A stretch of DNA of 64,000 nucleotides from SHVO01 sp041906145 (lineage in GTDB: Bacteria; Pseudomonadota; Alphaproteobacteria; Rhodospirillales; Rhodospirillaceae). The notes under the pieces were generated by a model. The model made no database searches. It was not told the origin of the DNA and saw only the letters and a program-made list of their open reading frames with translations. The position numbers and the translations under genes are program-made. The stretch lies in the NCBI GenBank assembly GCA_041906145.1, contig JAYRJU010000001.1, positions 682,001 to 746,000 on the forward strand, written 5' to 3'. Every line of letters starts with the position of its first letter. Within the stretch, counting starts at the first letter, position 1. Shown here one piece after another: positions 1 to 9,093 of the stretch.

Positions 1-369
1 CAGTCCTATCCGGCCGCCGCGTCGGCGGGACCGCGCCGCGCCGTGCCCGTGCGCAATGTCGCGACCGTGTCGGCCGAAGCCTTCGCGCAGAAGAAGCCGC
101 TGGTCGTCATCCGTTTCGATAAGCCGGACGTCGCCTACGAACCTCAGCTTTATCAGGCCCTGTCGCGAGCCCTGGAGCGCCGCCCGGACGCGGTGTTCGA
201 TCTGGTCGCCGTGTCGCCGCAGGGCGGCAATCCGTCCGCCGCGCGCCGCAACGCCGATACGGTGTTCGCCTCCATGACGAATATGGGCCTGCCGGCCGAA
301 CGCGTGGCCATGGCCGCCATGCCGAGCGCCTCGGCCAAAACGCCGGAAGTGCACATCTACGTGCAGTAG
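1..369 (+). CDS. C-terminal part of a protein of unknown function
   Basis: The reading frame is already open at base 1 and ends at the TAG at 367-369, so the true start lies outside the window; the GTG at 43 is only an internal possibility. About 122 residues are visible. After an Ala/Pro-rich stretch comes an alternating strand/helix region: LVVIRFDK, a helix around YQALSRAL, and a second helix with AARRNADTV. It finishes with the strand EVHIYVQ. This order faintly resembles an OmpA-like C-terminal fold, but I see no clear peptidoglycan-binding motif, so this is inference. A strong hairpin terminator follows directly. Confidence 0.6.
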   Translation, partial: QSYPAAASAGPRRAVPVRNVATVSAEAFAQKKPLVVIRFDKPDVAYEPQLYQALSRALERRPDAVFDLVAVSPQGGNPSAARRNADTVFASMTNMGLPAERVAMAAMPSASAKTPEVHIYVQ

Positions 370-387
370 CGCGCGTTCTTAGAACAT

Positions 388-430
388 AAAACGGGCGGGA
401 CTGAAAAATCGGTCCCGCCCGTTTTCTTTT
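388..430. terminator. Strong bidirectional hairpin terminator
   Basis: A perfect 14-base stem (388-401 with 412-425) encloses a 10-base loop. The core is GGGCGGGAC/GTCCCGCCC flanked by A4 and T4, followed on the plus strand by TTTTCTTTT. It lies between the first plus-strand gene and the convergent ahpD, so it can end both transcripts. Confidence 0.9.
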
Positions 431-444
431 AGAAATAAGGCTTT

Positions 445-1005
445 TTAAGCAGCTTGGGCATTCGGCGCGATCTGCGCGGCGGCATCGGTCTCGAGCGTGA
501 CCGCAACCGCGTGAACCACTGCGGCGATCCGTACCGCCTGCTGAACCTGCGCCGCCGAAACGCCGGCTTTGCGCAGGACTTTTTCGTGGCTGTCGATGCA
601 CATGCCGCAGCCGTTGATGGCCGAGACGATCAGCGACCAGAGTTCGAAGTCGACCTTCTCAACACCCGGATTGGCGAGCGCGTTCATGCGAAGACGCGCG
701 GGAAGCGTGCCGTACTCGGCATCTGACGCCAAGTGTACGAAGCGATAGTAGATGTTGTTCATCGCCATGATGGCGGCCGCGGTCTTGGCTGCGTTGAAAG
801 CTTGGGGCGTCAGCACCGCCGCCGCGTCGGCGGACACGGCTGTGATGACCGCATCGTTACGCGAGGCGATGGCTGCGGCCAGCAGGCCACCGAACGTCTG
901 TTGCGGCGTCAGCGTGGTATCGGCCGCGACGGACGACAGGTTCAGCCGCAGATCCTTGGCGTAGTCTGGAATCGTGTTCTTCAGGGCTTCGATGTGAGTG
1001 GTCAT
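445..1005 (-). CDS. ahpD: Alkyl hydroperoxide reductase subunit D (AhpD)
   Basis: AhpD is a cytoplasmic CxxC disulfide reductase that recycles the peroxiredoxin AhpC. The protein has 186 residues, close to the usual 175-180. The catalytic set is present: Glu121 in ELWS, and NGCGMC with Cys133 and Cys136 followed by His140. The N-terminus (IEALKNTIPDYAKDLRLNLS) and the MNNIYYR segment are typical of the mycobacterial-type family. I chose the ATG at 1005 because AGGAC lies just upstream; an open extension back to 1113 is Pro-rich and unlikely. It lies downstream of ahpC on the same strand with a 127-base gap, and is probably co-transcribed with it under OxyR. Confidence 0.93.
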   Translation of the reverse strand: MTTHIEALKNTIPDYAKDLRLNLSSVAADTTLTPQQTFGGLLAAAIASRNDAVITAVSADAAAVLTPQAFNAAKTAAAIMAMNNIYYRFVHLASDAEYGTLPARLRMNALANPGVEKVDFELWSLIVSAINGCGMCIDSHEKVLRKAGVSAAQVQQAVRIAAVVHAVAVTLETDAAAQIAPNAQAA

Positions 1006-1032
1006 GACGTCCTCGCATGTCTTGAGAAAGGG

Positions 1033-1100
1033 GACGCCGCTCCGCCTGTATGAGGGGATGGACGGAGCGGCGTCATGAGCGGTCGGAGGGGGGGGGGGGG
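1033..1100 (-). other. Hairpin and G13 homopolymer in the ahpC-ahpD gap
   Basis: Between ahpC and ahpD lie two structures. The first is a perfect 12-base inverted repeat (1033-1044 with 1063-1074, 18-base loop). In the direction of transcription it is followed by only CCCTTT, so it would be a weak attenuator or mRNA-processing stem rather than a full terminator. The second is an uninterrupted run of 13 G (1088-1100; C13 in the mRNA), which could slip in replication or be a sequencing artefact. Confidence 0.6.
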
Positions 1101-1132
1101 ATCCGGACCGCATCGCAGCTTCTAGCGGGGGA

Positions 1133-1666
1133 CTAGGCTGCCTTCAGTGTGTCTTCGCCCTTCTTCCAATTACACGGGCAAAGCTCGTCCGTTTGCAGGG
1201 CGTCGAGCACGCGCAGGACTTCTTGCGGGTTGCGCCCGACGTTCAGATCGTTCACCGCGACATAGCGAACGATATTGTCCTGGTCGGCGATGATCGTGGC
1301 GCGGAAGGCAACGCCTTCATTCGGCTCGAGCACACCCAGCGCAGACGCCAGTTCCTTCTTGATGTCGGCAAGCCACGGATACTTCACGGCACCGAGGTCT
1401 TCGCGGCTCTTGCGCCACGCGAGGTGCACGAAGTCGCTGTCGGTAGAGGCGCCGATGAGCTGGGCGTCGCGGTCCGAAAACTCGCCTTCCACGTCATTGA
1501 AGCCGATGATTTCGGTCGGGCATACGAAGGTGAAGTCCTTCGGCCAAAACACGAAAACCTTCCATTTGCCGGCGAAGCTCTGGTCGGTGAGAACCGGGAA
1601 TTCGCCGCTGGTGTCGGAAACGGCCTTAAGCGCGAAAGCCGGGAGTTTTTGTCCAATCGTGATCAT
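1133..1666 (-). CDS. ahpC: Peroxiredoxin AhpC
   Basis: AhpC reduces hydrogen peroxide, organic peroxides and peroxynitrite in the cytoplasm. The 177-residue thioredoxin-fold protein carries the peroxidatic Cys49 in DFTFVCPTE and, near the C-terminus, ELCPCNWK with Cys163 and Cys165. Two C-terminal cysteines are the mycobacterial pattern, in which AhpD rather than AhpF does the recycling, and ahpD does follow. The start ATG at 1666 has a purine-rich leader (GAGGGACGATAGAGAAA). It is divergent from oxyR, and the 117-base spacer holds the probable OxyR operator. Confidence 0.95.
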   Translation of the reverse strand: MITIGQKLPAFALKAVSDTSGEFPVLTDQSFAGKWKVFVFWPKDFTFVCPTEIIGFNDVEGEFSDRDAQLIGASTDSDFVHLAWRKSREDLGAVKYPWLADIKKELASALGVLEPNEGVAFRATIIADQDNIVRYVAVNDLNVGRNPQEVLRVLDALQTDELCPCNWKKGEDTLKAA

Positions 1667-1725
1667 TTTCTCTATCGTCCCTCTTGTTGGGTTGGCGGTG
1701 GGGTATGAGTTGGCGTCTGGAGAGG

Positions 1726-1780
1726 TATCTAAGGGACGACGAAGATTGATTCTAACGATTAATAATGATTATATTAATCG
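1726..1780. promoter_or_regulatory. Probable OxyR operator and ahpC promoter
   Basis: The ahpC-oxyR spacer is strikingly AT-rich against the surrounding DNA. It holds a perfect 9-base inverted repeat, CGATTAATA at 1756-1764 and TATTAATCG at 1772-1780, with a 7-base spacer; LysR-type regulators bind such dyads. The repeat ends 3 bases before the oxyR ATG, so binding would also cover oxyR (autoregulation). For ahpC a minus-strand -10-like TAGATA (1726-1731) lies downstream of the repeat, fitting activation. The assignment to OxyR is inferred from position. Confidence 0.6.
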
Positions 1781-1783
1781 ATT

Positions 1784-2701
1784 ATGTCACTTAAACCCCT
1801 GCCTTCCGCCCGACAGCTGAACTATCTGGTCGCCCTCGTGGAAACCGGGCATTTCGGCCGCGCCGCCAGGAAGTGCAACGTCACCCAATCGACCTTGAGC
1901 GCGGGCATCAAAGAGCTGGAAGCGCTACTCGGCGTCACCTTGATCGAGCGCACGCGGCGCCACGTGGTTGTTACGCCCCTGGGACGCGCGGTCGCGGCCC
2001 GCGGGCGCGAAGCGATTCGCTATCTGGAAGACTTGGTCGATCTGGCCCAGGCCGGGCGCCGTGAACTCGCCGGGCCTCTTAATCTCGGTGTCATTCCGAC
2101 CATCGCACCCTACGTGCTGCCGCGGCTCGTGGCCGAAACCGAGCGCATGTTTCCCAAACTGAAATTGTTCGTGCGCGAGGAACAGACCGCGCCGACGCTG
2201 GCTCGGCTGCGCAAAGGCGAGCTCGATCTCGCTTTGATCGCGCTGCCCTATGACACGGACGGCCTCGAAGTCGCGGAGATCGGCGAAGAGGACATGGTCG
2301 TATGCATGCCGGCCGGTCATCCTCTGGCCGCGCGCAAAGCGATACGCGAATCCGATCTCGCGGACGTGCCGCTGTTACTCTTGGAGGGAGGCCACTGCCT
2401 GCGCGATCACGCGCTGGCGGCCTGCCGGCTTTCCGACCGCACCTTGAAGGAAGTTTTCCAGTCGACGAGTTTGCCGACCTTGGTGTCCATGGTGGCGGGC
2501 GGACTGGGGCTTACCCTTCTGCCACGCATGGCGGTTGCCCGTGAGCTGGCCGGACGCGCCGACCTCGTCGTGCGGCCTTTTGAGAAACATCATCCGATGC
2601 GCACGATCGCTCTGTGCTGGCGCTCGGCCGCGGCGCAAGGCGATAACTACGCTAAGCTCGCGAAAGCCTGGGCCGGCGCGAAGATCGCCGAGCAACCTTA
2701 G
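1784..2701 (+). CDS. oxyR: Peroxide-sensing LysR-type regulator OxyR
   Basis: This 305-residue LysR-family activator has an N-terminal winged helix-turn-helix (about residues 8-66, including FGRAARKCNVTQSTLS) and a LysR substrate-binding domain from about 95. The redox pair expected of OxyR is visible: Cys205 in LLLEGGHCLRDHA and Cys214 nine residues later, which form the regulatory disulfide in known OxyR. Divergent ahpC-ahpD supports the call. There is no Shine-Dalgarno sequence before the ATG at 1784, where an AT-rich inverted repeat sits instead, so initiation may be weak or near-leaderless. The 3' end overlaps convergent panC by 4 bases. Confidence 0.93.
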   Translation: MSLKPLPSARQLNYLVALVETGHFGRAARKCNVTQSTLSAGIKELEALLGVTLIERTRRHVVVTPLGRAVAARGREAIRYLEDLVDLAQAGRRELAGPLNLGVIPTIAPYVLPRLVAETERMFPKLKLFVREEQTAPTLARLRKGELDLALIALPYDTDGLEVAEIGEEDMVVCMPAGHPLAARKAIRESDLADVPLLLLEGGHCLRDHALAACRLSDRTLKEVFQSTSLPTLVSMVAGGLGLTLLPRMAVARELAGRADLVVRPFEKHHPMRTIALCWRSAAAQGDNYAKLAKAWAGAKIAEQP

Positions 2702-3569
2702 CCCTTGGGAATAGCGACGTTGTCGATAAGACGCGCGCGGCCAATATGCGCGGCAGCGAGGATGCGGCCTGGTTCGGCGTTGGAGCCGAGGGGAGCCAGC
2801 GTTTCGGCATGGCGCGCCTCGACATAATCCACTTTTGCAAAACCAGCGGCGAGAATCTGCTCGCGCGCCGCGGCGGTGGCCGCGGCGATGCTTTCACCTT
2901 TCGCAATCGCCTTCGCCGCCGCGGTGATCGCGGCGTTCAGGACGGGCGCCTTGGCGCGTTCTTCGGGGCTCAGATAGGCGTTGCGCGACGACAGCGCGAG
3001 GCCATCGGCCTCACGCACCGTTTCCACACCGATGATATCGACCGGGATGTTGAGGTCCGTCACAAAACGGCGAATGACGGCGAGCTGCTGGTAGTCTTTC
3101 TCGCCGAACAACGCGATGTCCGGCAACGCTTGCAGGAGGAGTTTGGTCACCACCGTCGCGACGCCGTTGAAGTGACCGGGACGATGCGCGCCGTCCAATT
3201 GCTCGCCGATCCCCGCGATCTGGACGCTGGTGGCGAAGTTCGCCGGATACATGACGGAGACATCGGGCGCGAACAGAAGGTGCACGCCCACCGCATTCAG
3301 CATCTCGAAATCCTCGGTCTCACGGCGGGGATACGAGGAGAGATCCTCATTGGGTCCGAACTGCTTGGGATTGACGAAGATCGTAGCGACCACCCGGTCC
3401 GCCATTTTCTTCGCACGCTCCATGAGCGTGGTGTGTCCCTTATGCAGAGCGCCCATGGTCGGCACGAGCGCCACGGTGTGACCTTCTCGCCGCCAGCCTT
3501 GGATCCGGCGGCGCAAACTTTCAACATCCCGCACGGTGACGAGATTTACATTAGCGGCGGCCATAGGGA

Positions 3570-3573
<4 letters not shown>
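2698..3573 (-). CDS. panC: Pantothenate synthetase
   Basis: PanC joins pantoate and beta-alanine with ATP in the last step of vitamin B5 synthesis. The 291-residue length is normal. The nucleotidyltransferase HIGH-type motif appears as PTMGALHKGH at about residues 38-47, followed by IFVNPKQFGP, GEKDYQQL and the second ATP-site motif LSSRN. The start overlaps the end of panB by 4 bases, so the two are translationally coupled. A second in-frame ATG lies three codons into the frame (MIPMAAA), so the N-terminus may be slightly shorter. Confidence 0.95.
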
Positions 3574-4460
<887 letters not shown>

Positions 4461-4503
4461 GCGTTGGTCCTCATGGCGCGCTCTCTACTCTATTTTGAAA
4501 TCT

Positions 4504-4509
4504 TTTATA
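4504..4509 (-). promoter_or_regulatory. Possible -10 element of panBC
   Basis: On the minus strand a TATAAA hexamer lies 44 bases before the panB ATG inside an AT-rich leader. A weak TTTTCG sits 18 bases further upstream as a -35. Assignment is by eye only. Confidence 0.35.
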
Positions 4510-4559
4510 AGAGTGCCCGATCTTATCCGAAAACCGTTCACACTTTCCGGGATCGCACA

Positions 4560-4637
4560 CTATTTGCGGGAGCGGTAATACCACAGGATAGCCCCAATGG
4601 CCGCGAGTAGCACAAACACTCCAGCCGCCTCAGACAT
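4560..4637 (-). CDS. Possible 25-residue single-span membrane microprotein
   Basis: Between the sensor kinase stop and panB, an ATG at 4637 opens a 25-codon frame ending at TAG 4560-4562. The peptide starts MSEAAGVF, has a hydrophobic run of about 14 residues (VFVLLAAIGAILWYY) and ends RSRK. An acidic N-terminus, one membrane span and a basic tail is the typical layout of a real bacterial microprotein with an inside C-terminus. It begins 26 bases after the kinase stop on the same strand, so it could be co-transcribed. The ribosome site is weak (AAAGTGA). No family is recognised. Confidence 0.4.
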   Translation of the reverse strand: MSEAAGVFVLLAAIGAILWYYRSRK

Positions 4638-4663
4638 CGTCACTTTAAAGACTCACATTAGAC

Positions 4664-6127
4664 TTAGAGGGGCAACCTGATCACGAACGTGGTTCCGGCG
4701 TTGGACGTGGACGCCAGTTCGAGATCGCCACCCTGCACCCGAATCAGCTCGCGGGCGATAGGAAGACCTAACCCAGCGCCGCCGGTACGGGTAGAGCCCG
4801 CAAAAGGGACAAAGAGATTTTCAAGCGTCCGGCGCGGCAGACCAGGCCCATTGTCGGTAATTTGGATCACGGCTTTATCCTCGTCGCGGCTGGTTTCAAG
4901 CGTGACCGCGGTCGCGCCCGCCTGGGCCGCGTTGCGCACAAGATTATCCACCGCACGCGTCAGCAGTTCGGGATCGGCCATGAACGTGAGCGGATCGCCC
5001 GTTACACGCAGATCGCATCCGTTACAAACTTTCTGCAGGGCGGCGGCGATGCCCCCCAAAAATTCAGTGCCGTTCAGAGGCTGCTTATGCACGGCCGGCA
5101 GGCCCTGCTTCGCAAAGCTCATGGTGGTGGTGGAGAGTTGTACGGCGCGGTCGACGGCTTTCATCATGCTCGCGGTCATACGCCGCACCTCCGGATCTGG
5201 CGCCGCCTCGAGACCATCCAATTCCAATGTGGCGGTCGCGAGAATATTGCGAAGGTCGTGCGATATTTTCGTAACGGCCGTGCCAACGCCGGCGAGACGT
5301 TCTTTTTCCAGAAGCGCCTGGCGCAGTTCCTGTTGCATAGCCGCGAGGGCTTTCTCGGCAACGCCCACTTCGTCCTTACGGTCGGACGGTTCGATGATGC
5401 GCGCGGGATCTTCGGGCGCCTGTTGGAACGACGTGATGGCCTCGGTAAGGCGGCGCAGCGGATGCACAGCGAGCCATTGCATGCTGACATAGACCGCCGC
5501 CGCGGCGATGACGGAGACGATGAAACCGATGAAGAGGATCCGGCGCCCGTAATTGTACATTTGGGCACGCAGCGGCGATTCATCGAGATACACTTCGACC
5601 AATACCTGAGGATCGCGCAAGGAGTAGCCGGTGACGGCGACGGGAACCTCGCCAGAACGCGCCATCATGCTGAAGGCGTTGAAGATCGATTCCCAATAGT
5701 TCTCGCCGCGCAGGTCGTAGACATGCGGGAGCACGGTCGGGATGCTCGGACCAAGAGTACGCGGCGCCTGGCCGGGGCGAAAAATGGTCATCCCGAACAT
5801 GCCGCTTTGGAACAACAAGGTATCGCGCAGCAGAGGATCGATCTCGCGGGTCGCGACTTCGAGCGCAACCAGGACCAAGTGCGCCTGTTCCAGTTTTTGA
5901 TTGAGGTAGGCGATACGGGCACGGCTGATCATGGGCGCGAACACCGCCGCCTGAGCAACCATGACAAAGGCGATGGTGAGTATGAGCAGACGGGCCGAGA
6001 GGCTGGAGGTTCGCTTGGGCGGGGCGGGCGGGCGGGCGTCGCGGGCACGCCGGGCCCGGGCGAGTTCGGCTTCGCCCTCATCTAGTCTGATCTGCCTGCG
6101 GTCCGCCGGCGCCATCGGCACTCCCAT
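4664..6127 (-). CDS. Membrane-bound sensor histidine kinase (orphan)
   Basis: This 487-residue kinase has a basic cytoplasmic N-terminus, membrane span 1 (about 46-66), a periplasmic sensor region (about 67-195) and span 2 (about 197-217). A HAMP-like linker containing HPLRRLTEAI follows. The phospho-acceptor is His290 in KISHDLRN; the N-box is DNLVRNAAQAG (394-404), G1 is DNGPGL, and G2 is GGAGLGLPIA. I start it at the ATG at 6127; the frame stays open to a TTG at 6256. No response regulator is adjacent, so its partner and signal are unknown. Confidence 0.88.
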   Translation of the reverse strand: MGVPMAPADRRQIRLDEGEAELARARRARDARPPAPPKRTSSLSARLLILTIAFVMVAQAAVFAPMISRARIAYLNQKLEQAHLVLVALEVATREIDPLLRDTLLFQSGMFGMTIFRPGQAPRTLGPSIPTVLPHVYDLRGENYWESIFNAFSMMARSGEVPVAVTGYSLRDPQVLVEVYLDESPLRAQMYNYGRRILFIGFIVSVIAAAAVYVSMQWLAVHPLRRLTEAITSFQQAPEDPARIIEPSDRKDEVGVAEKALAAMQQELRQALLEKERLAGVGTAVTKISHDLRNILATATLELDGLEAAPDPEVRRMTASMMKAVDRAVQLSTTTMSFAKQGLPAVHKQPLNGTEFLGGIAAALQKVCNGCDLRVTGDPLTFMADPELLTRAVDNLVRNAAQAGATAVTLETSRDEDKAVIQITDNGPGLPRRTLENLFVPFAGSTRTGGAGLGLPIARELIRVQGGDLELASTSNAGTTFVIRLPL

Positions 6128-6356
6128 GTCGCGCCGCCCCTTTTTCCACTGGGCTAGCCGCGAAGGCCCTGTCCTAGCACACCTTTGGAGCTTCCCTATG
6201 ACCCGGGCGAGCGTCGCCGGGGGGCTCCCACCCCAACTTGGCCTCGGTCTTTCCAAGCGGTCCGATTCTCGGTCAGATACGCCAGAATCGGGGTTTTCGG
6301 CCCACCAGCCACTTTCAATGGGGGTGAAATAGTTGAAAAATAAGGGGTCCTTGCCA
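6128..6356. other. Upstream part of the kinase-rpmH intergenic region
   Basis: The divergent region between the sensor kinase and rpmH is 321 bases (6128-6448). I see no gene in this part. It probably holds the kinase promoter on the minus strand, but no clear hexamers stand out. The identifiable rpmH promoter lies at its right end. Confidence 0.4.
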
Positions 6357-6386
6357 TTGACTTGGCCGCCCGGGGGCCGCTATACA
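6357..6386 (+). promoter_or_regulatory. Sigma-70-type promoter of rpmH-rnpA
   Basis: TTGACT (6357-6362) and TATACA (6381-6386) are separated by 18 bases, close to the housekeeping consensus. This puts transcription start about 55 bases before rpmH, as expected for a highly expressed ribosomal protein gene. Confidence 0.7.
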
Positions 6387-6448
6387 CCGCCCGCAATTGA
6401 GCCCGGTCCGCCGGGCCCTTTCTTTTTTGACGAACCGGAGTTGGTGAC

Positions 6449-6583
6449 GTGAAACGCACCTATCAGCCCAGCAAACTCGTGCGCAAGCGCCGCCATGGTT
6501 TCCGTTCTCGCATGGAAACGGTCGGTGGCCGCAAAGTGCTCGCGAACCGCCGCGCCAAGGGCCGCAAGCGCCTCTCGGCGTAA
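6449..6583 (+). CDS. rpmH: 50S ribosomal protein L34
   Basis: L34 is a small basic protein of the large ribosomal subunit. The 44-residue product begins MKRTYQPSKLVRKRRHGFR and ends GRKRLSA, matching the family from end to end. The start is a GTG at 6449 with GGAG centred about 10 bases upstream. It heads the classical rpmH-rnpA-yidD-yidC cluster. Confidence 0.97.
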   Translation: MKRTYQPSKLVRKRRHGFRSRMETVGGRKVLANRRAKGRKRLSA

Positions 6584-6717
6584 TTTGGCGGCTTAAGTCC
6601 GACCGCTCCTTCCCGGAGCCGGAGGCGCCCCACACAGGTGGAGCTATGTCTCGGGACACAGCCATTGGACCAGCACGCCAAGCTTCCGACAGTGAAGTGC
6701 GCCGTGGCCGGCAATGG

Positions 6718-7086
6718 ATGCCCGTTCAGCGCCGTCCTGATTTCTTGAGAATCGGGAGCTCCGGCCTCAAGCGCGTCACGCCCTCATTTATCCTTCAGGC
6801 CGCCCCTCGTGACATTAAGAGGGATGCTGTTGACGATCGCGATTCGCCGATCCATGTGGGATTCACCTGCAGCCGGAAGGTCGGTAACGCCGTTGCGCGC
6901 AATCGCGCGAAACGGCGTTTGCGCGCCCTCACCGACCGCCTGATAGCCGAAGCCGATCCTTCGCTCGACTATGTGCTGATCGGCCGGACCGAAACGCTGA
7001 CCCACGACTTCGCCGCGATGGAGAAAGACCTGCGCGCCGCCTTTAAGAAAATCGCGCAGCCGCGCACCCGAGGGCCGCGCGCATGA
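6718..7086 (+). CDS. rnpA: Ribonuclease P protein component
   Basis: RnpA is the protein subunit of RNase P, which trims tRNA 5' leaders. The conserved core includes FTCSRKVGNAVARNRAKRRLR with the RNR motif. I favour the ATG at 6718 (122 residues, MPVQRRPDFLRI), because this matches the normal family length and N-terminus. A longer frame from ATG 6646 would add 24 unconserved residues but has AGGTGGAG upstream, so it remains possible. It overlaps yidD by 4 bases. Confidence 0.93.
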   Translation: MPVQRRPDFLRIGSSGLKRVTPSFILQAAPRDIKRDAVDDRDSPIHVGFTCSRKVGNAVARNRAKRRLRALTDRLIAEADPSLDYVLIGRTETLTHDFAAMEKDLRAAFKKIAQPRTRGPRA

Positions 7087-7322
7087 AGCTGTCGCCCGTA
7101 AGTCATTTGCTGCGCGGATCGATTCGCGTCTATCAACTCACCGTGTCGCCGCTTCTGGGCCCGCGTTGCCGCTTCCACCCGAGTTGCTCCGCGTACGCCT
7201 GTGAAGCGATCGGCGCGCACGGCGCCGGAAAAGGCGCGATACTCGCGGCCAAGCGGCTTCTTCGTTGTCATCCCTGGGGCGGATCGGGTTTCGATCCCGT
7301 CCCCACACCTCCCTCTTCGTAA
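7083..7322 (+). CDS. yidD: Membrane protein insertion efficiency factor YidD
   Basis: YidD is a small inner-membrane-associated protein that helps YidC insert membrane proteins. The 79-residue protein has the family signature CRFHPSCSAYACEAI followed by RLLRCHPWGGSGFDPVP. It overlaps rnpA by 4 bases (ATGA), so translation is coupled, and yidC follows 18 bases later. Confidence 0.96.
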   Translation: MKLSPVSHLLRGSIRVYQLTVSPLLGPRCRFHPSCSAYACEAIGAHGAGKGAILAAKRLLRCHPWGGSGFDPVPTPPSS

Positions 7323-7340
7323 CCAGGATCTGACGCGCCT

Positions 7341-9092
7341 ATGGATCAACGTAACCTGATTATCGCCGCTGCCGTCTCGATGGTGATCCTGCTCGGCTGG
7401 GAATTGTATTTCGCACCGAAGCTGATGCCGCCCCCGGTCGAGGTCACCGAAACCGCGCAGCCGGCCGCGCCGCCCAACGTGGACACCAATGGCCCGTCCG
7501 CACCGGTGGCCGTCCCGTCGCCCGAAGGTCAGCCGGTGGCCGCGCCTCCGGCAACCGCGCCGGAAGCCGAAGCGCCGCGTCTCAAGATCGCGACGAGCTA
7601 TGTGCAAGGTTCGGTCTCGCTTGCCGGCGGGCGGGTGGACGACGTTCACCTGACGCGTTTTCGTGAAACCACCGACCCGAACAGCCCGGCGATCACGTTG
7701 CTGACCCCGTCGAATTCGCCGAAGCCTTACTATGCCGAGTTCGGCTGGATTGCATCGGACACGACGCTGAAGCTCCCGGGCGCCGGCAGCCTCTGGACTA
7801 CCGAAGACCCGAATGCGGTCCTGACCGATACCACCCCGGTGACAATCACCTACGATAACGGCGACGGGCTCGTGTTCCGCCGCACCTACCGCGCCGACAA
7901 GGAATATCTGTTCCGCGTCGAGCAGACGGTGGCCAACAACAGCGGCCGCCCGGTGACGATCTATCCCTATGCCCTCATCGCGCGTGTCGATACCCCGCAG
8001 CTCGCGGGTTTCTTCATCCTGCATGAGGGCCCGATCGGCGTTTTCAACGGCACGACGTTGCTGCAACCGAAGTACAAGGACCTGGTTGAAGACGGACCGC
8101 AGACAGTGGCTGAGTCCACCGGCGGCTGGATCGGCATCACCGATAAATACTGGCTGGCGGCCGTTGGCTTCGACCAGAAGATGAAGGTCGCCGCGAGCAT
8201 GACGCATACCGCGACGAATGGCCGTGATCGCTATCAGACGGATCTGCGCGGCGAACCGCTATCGATTGCGCCTGGCGAAGAAAAGAGCGTGAACGCCTAT
8301 GTGTTCGCCGGCGCCAAGGAACTCGAGCTTCTGGACCGTATCGCGACCGATCCCGGCCTGACGCAGTTCGATCTCGCCATCGACTTCGGCTGGTTCTACT
8401 TCCTGACCAAGCCGTTCTTCTATGCCTTGCGTTGGCTGCACGGCCTCCTCGGCAACTTCGGCTTGGCGATTATCGCCTTCTCCACCTTCCTGCGCCTTTT
8501 GATGTTCCCCATCGCCAACAAGCAATTCAAGGCGATGAACAACATGAAGCGCCTGCAGCCGGAGATGAAGAAGCTGCAGGAACGCTACTCAAACGACCGC
8601 GTGAAGATGAACGAAGAGCTGATGGCGCTGTACAAGCGTGAGAAGGCCAACCCGCTGTCGGGCTGCCTTCCCATCCTGCTCCAAATCCCCATTTTCTTCG
8701 CGCTATACAAGGTGCTGTTTGTGACCATCGAAATGCGTCACGCGCCTTTCTACGGCTGGATCCACGACCTGTCGGCGCCCGATCCGACCGGGCTTTTGTG
8801 GCTGTTTGGTTTCGTGCATTGGGATATCCCGTCCTTCCTGCACTTCCTGAACATCGGTATCTGGCCGATCATCATGGGCGTGACGATGTTCCTGCAGCAG
8901 AAACTCGCACCGCAACCGGCCGATCCGGCGCAGGCCAAGGTGATGATGTTCCTGCCCGTGATCTTCACCTTCATGATGGGCACGTTCCCGGCCGGCCTCG
9001 TGATCTACTGGGCGTGGAGCAATCTGCTCGGCATCTTGCAGCAATCAATCCTGCTGCGTAGTGAACCGGCGCCCGAAGCCAAGAAATCCTAA
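7341..9092 (+). CDS. yidC: Membrane protein insertase YidC
   Basis: YidC inserts proteins into the inner membrane, alone or with SecYEG. At 583 residues it is the long Gram-negative type. It has an N-terminal membrane span (LIIAAAVSMVILLGWELYF), a Pro/Ala-rich linker, and a periplasmic beta-domain to about residue 340. The C-terminal insertase core begins around FGWFYFLTKPFFYAL and contains KRLQPEMKKLQERY and NPLSGCLPILLQIPIFFALY. The gene abuts engB. Confidence 0.97.
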   Translation: MDQRNLIIAAAVSMVILLGWELYFAPKLMPPPVEVTETAQPAAPPNVDTNGPSAPVAVPSPEGQPVAAPPATAPEAEAPRLKIATSYVQGSVSLAGGRVDDVHLTRFRETTDPNSPAITLLTPSNSPKPYYAEFGWIASDTTLKLPGAGSLWTTEDPNAVLTDTTPVTITYDNGDGLVFRRTYRADKEYLFRVEQTVANNSGRPVTIYPYALIARVDTPQLAGFFILHEGPIGVFNGTTLLQPKYKDLVEDGPQTVAESTGGWIGITDKYWLAAVGFDQKMKVAASMTHTATNGRDRYQTDLRGEPLSIAPGEEKSVNAYVFAGAKELELLDRIATDPGLTQFDLAIDFGWFYFLTKPFFYALRWLHGLLGNFGLAIIAFSTFLRLLMFPIANKQFKAMNNMKRLQPEMKKLQERYSNDRVKMNEELMALYKREKANPLSGCLPILLQIPIFFALYKVLFVTIEMRHAPFYGWIHDLSAPDPTGLLWLFGFVHWDIPSFLHFLNIGIWPIIMGVTMFLQQKLAPQPADPAQAKVMMFLPVIFTFMMGTFPAGLVIYWAWSNLLGILQQSILLRSEPAPEAKKS

Positions 9093-9093
9093 G

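Noticed and set aside
4944..4952. DnaA-box-like TTATCCACC
   Set aside because: Single copy inside the sensor kinase coding sequence with no cluster, so not evidence for an origin.
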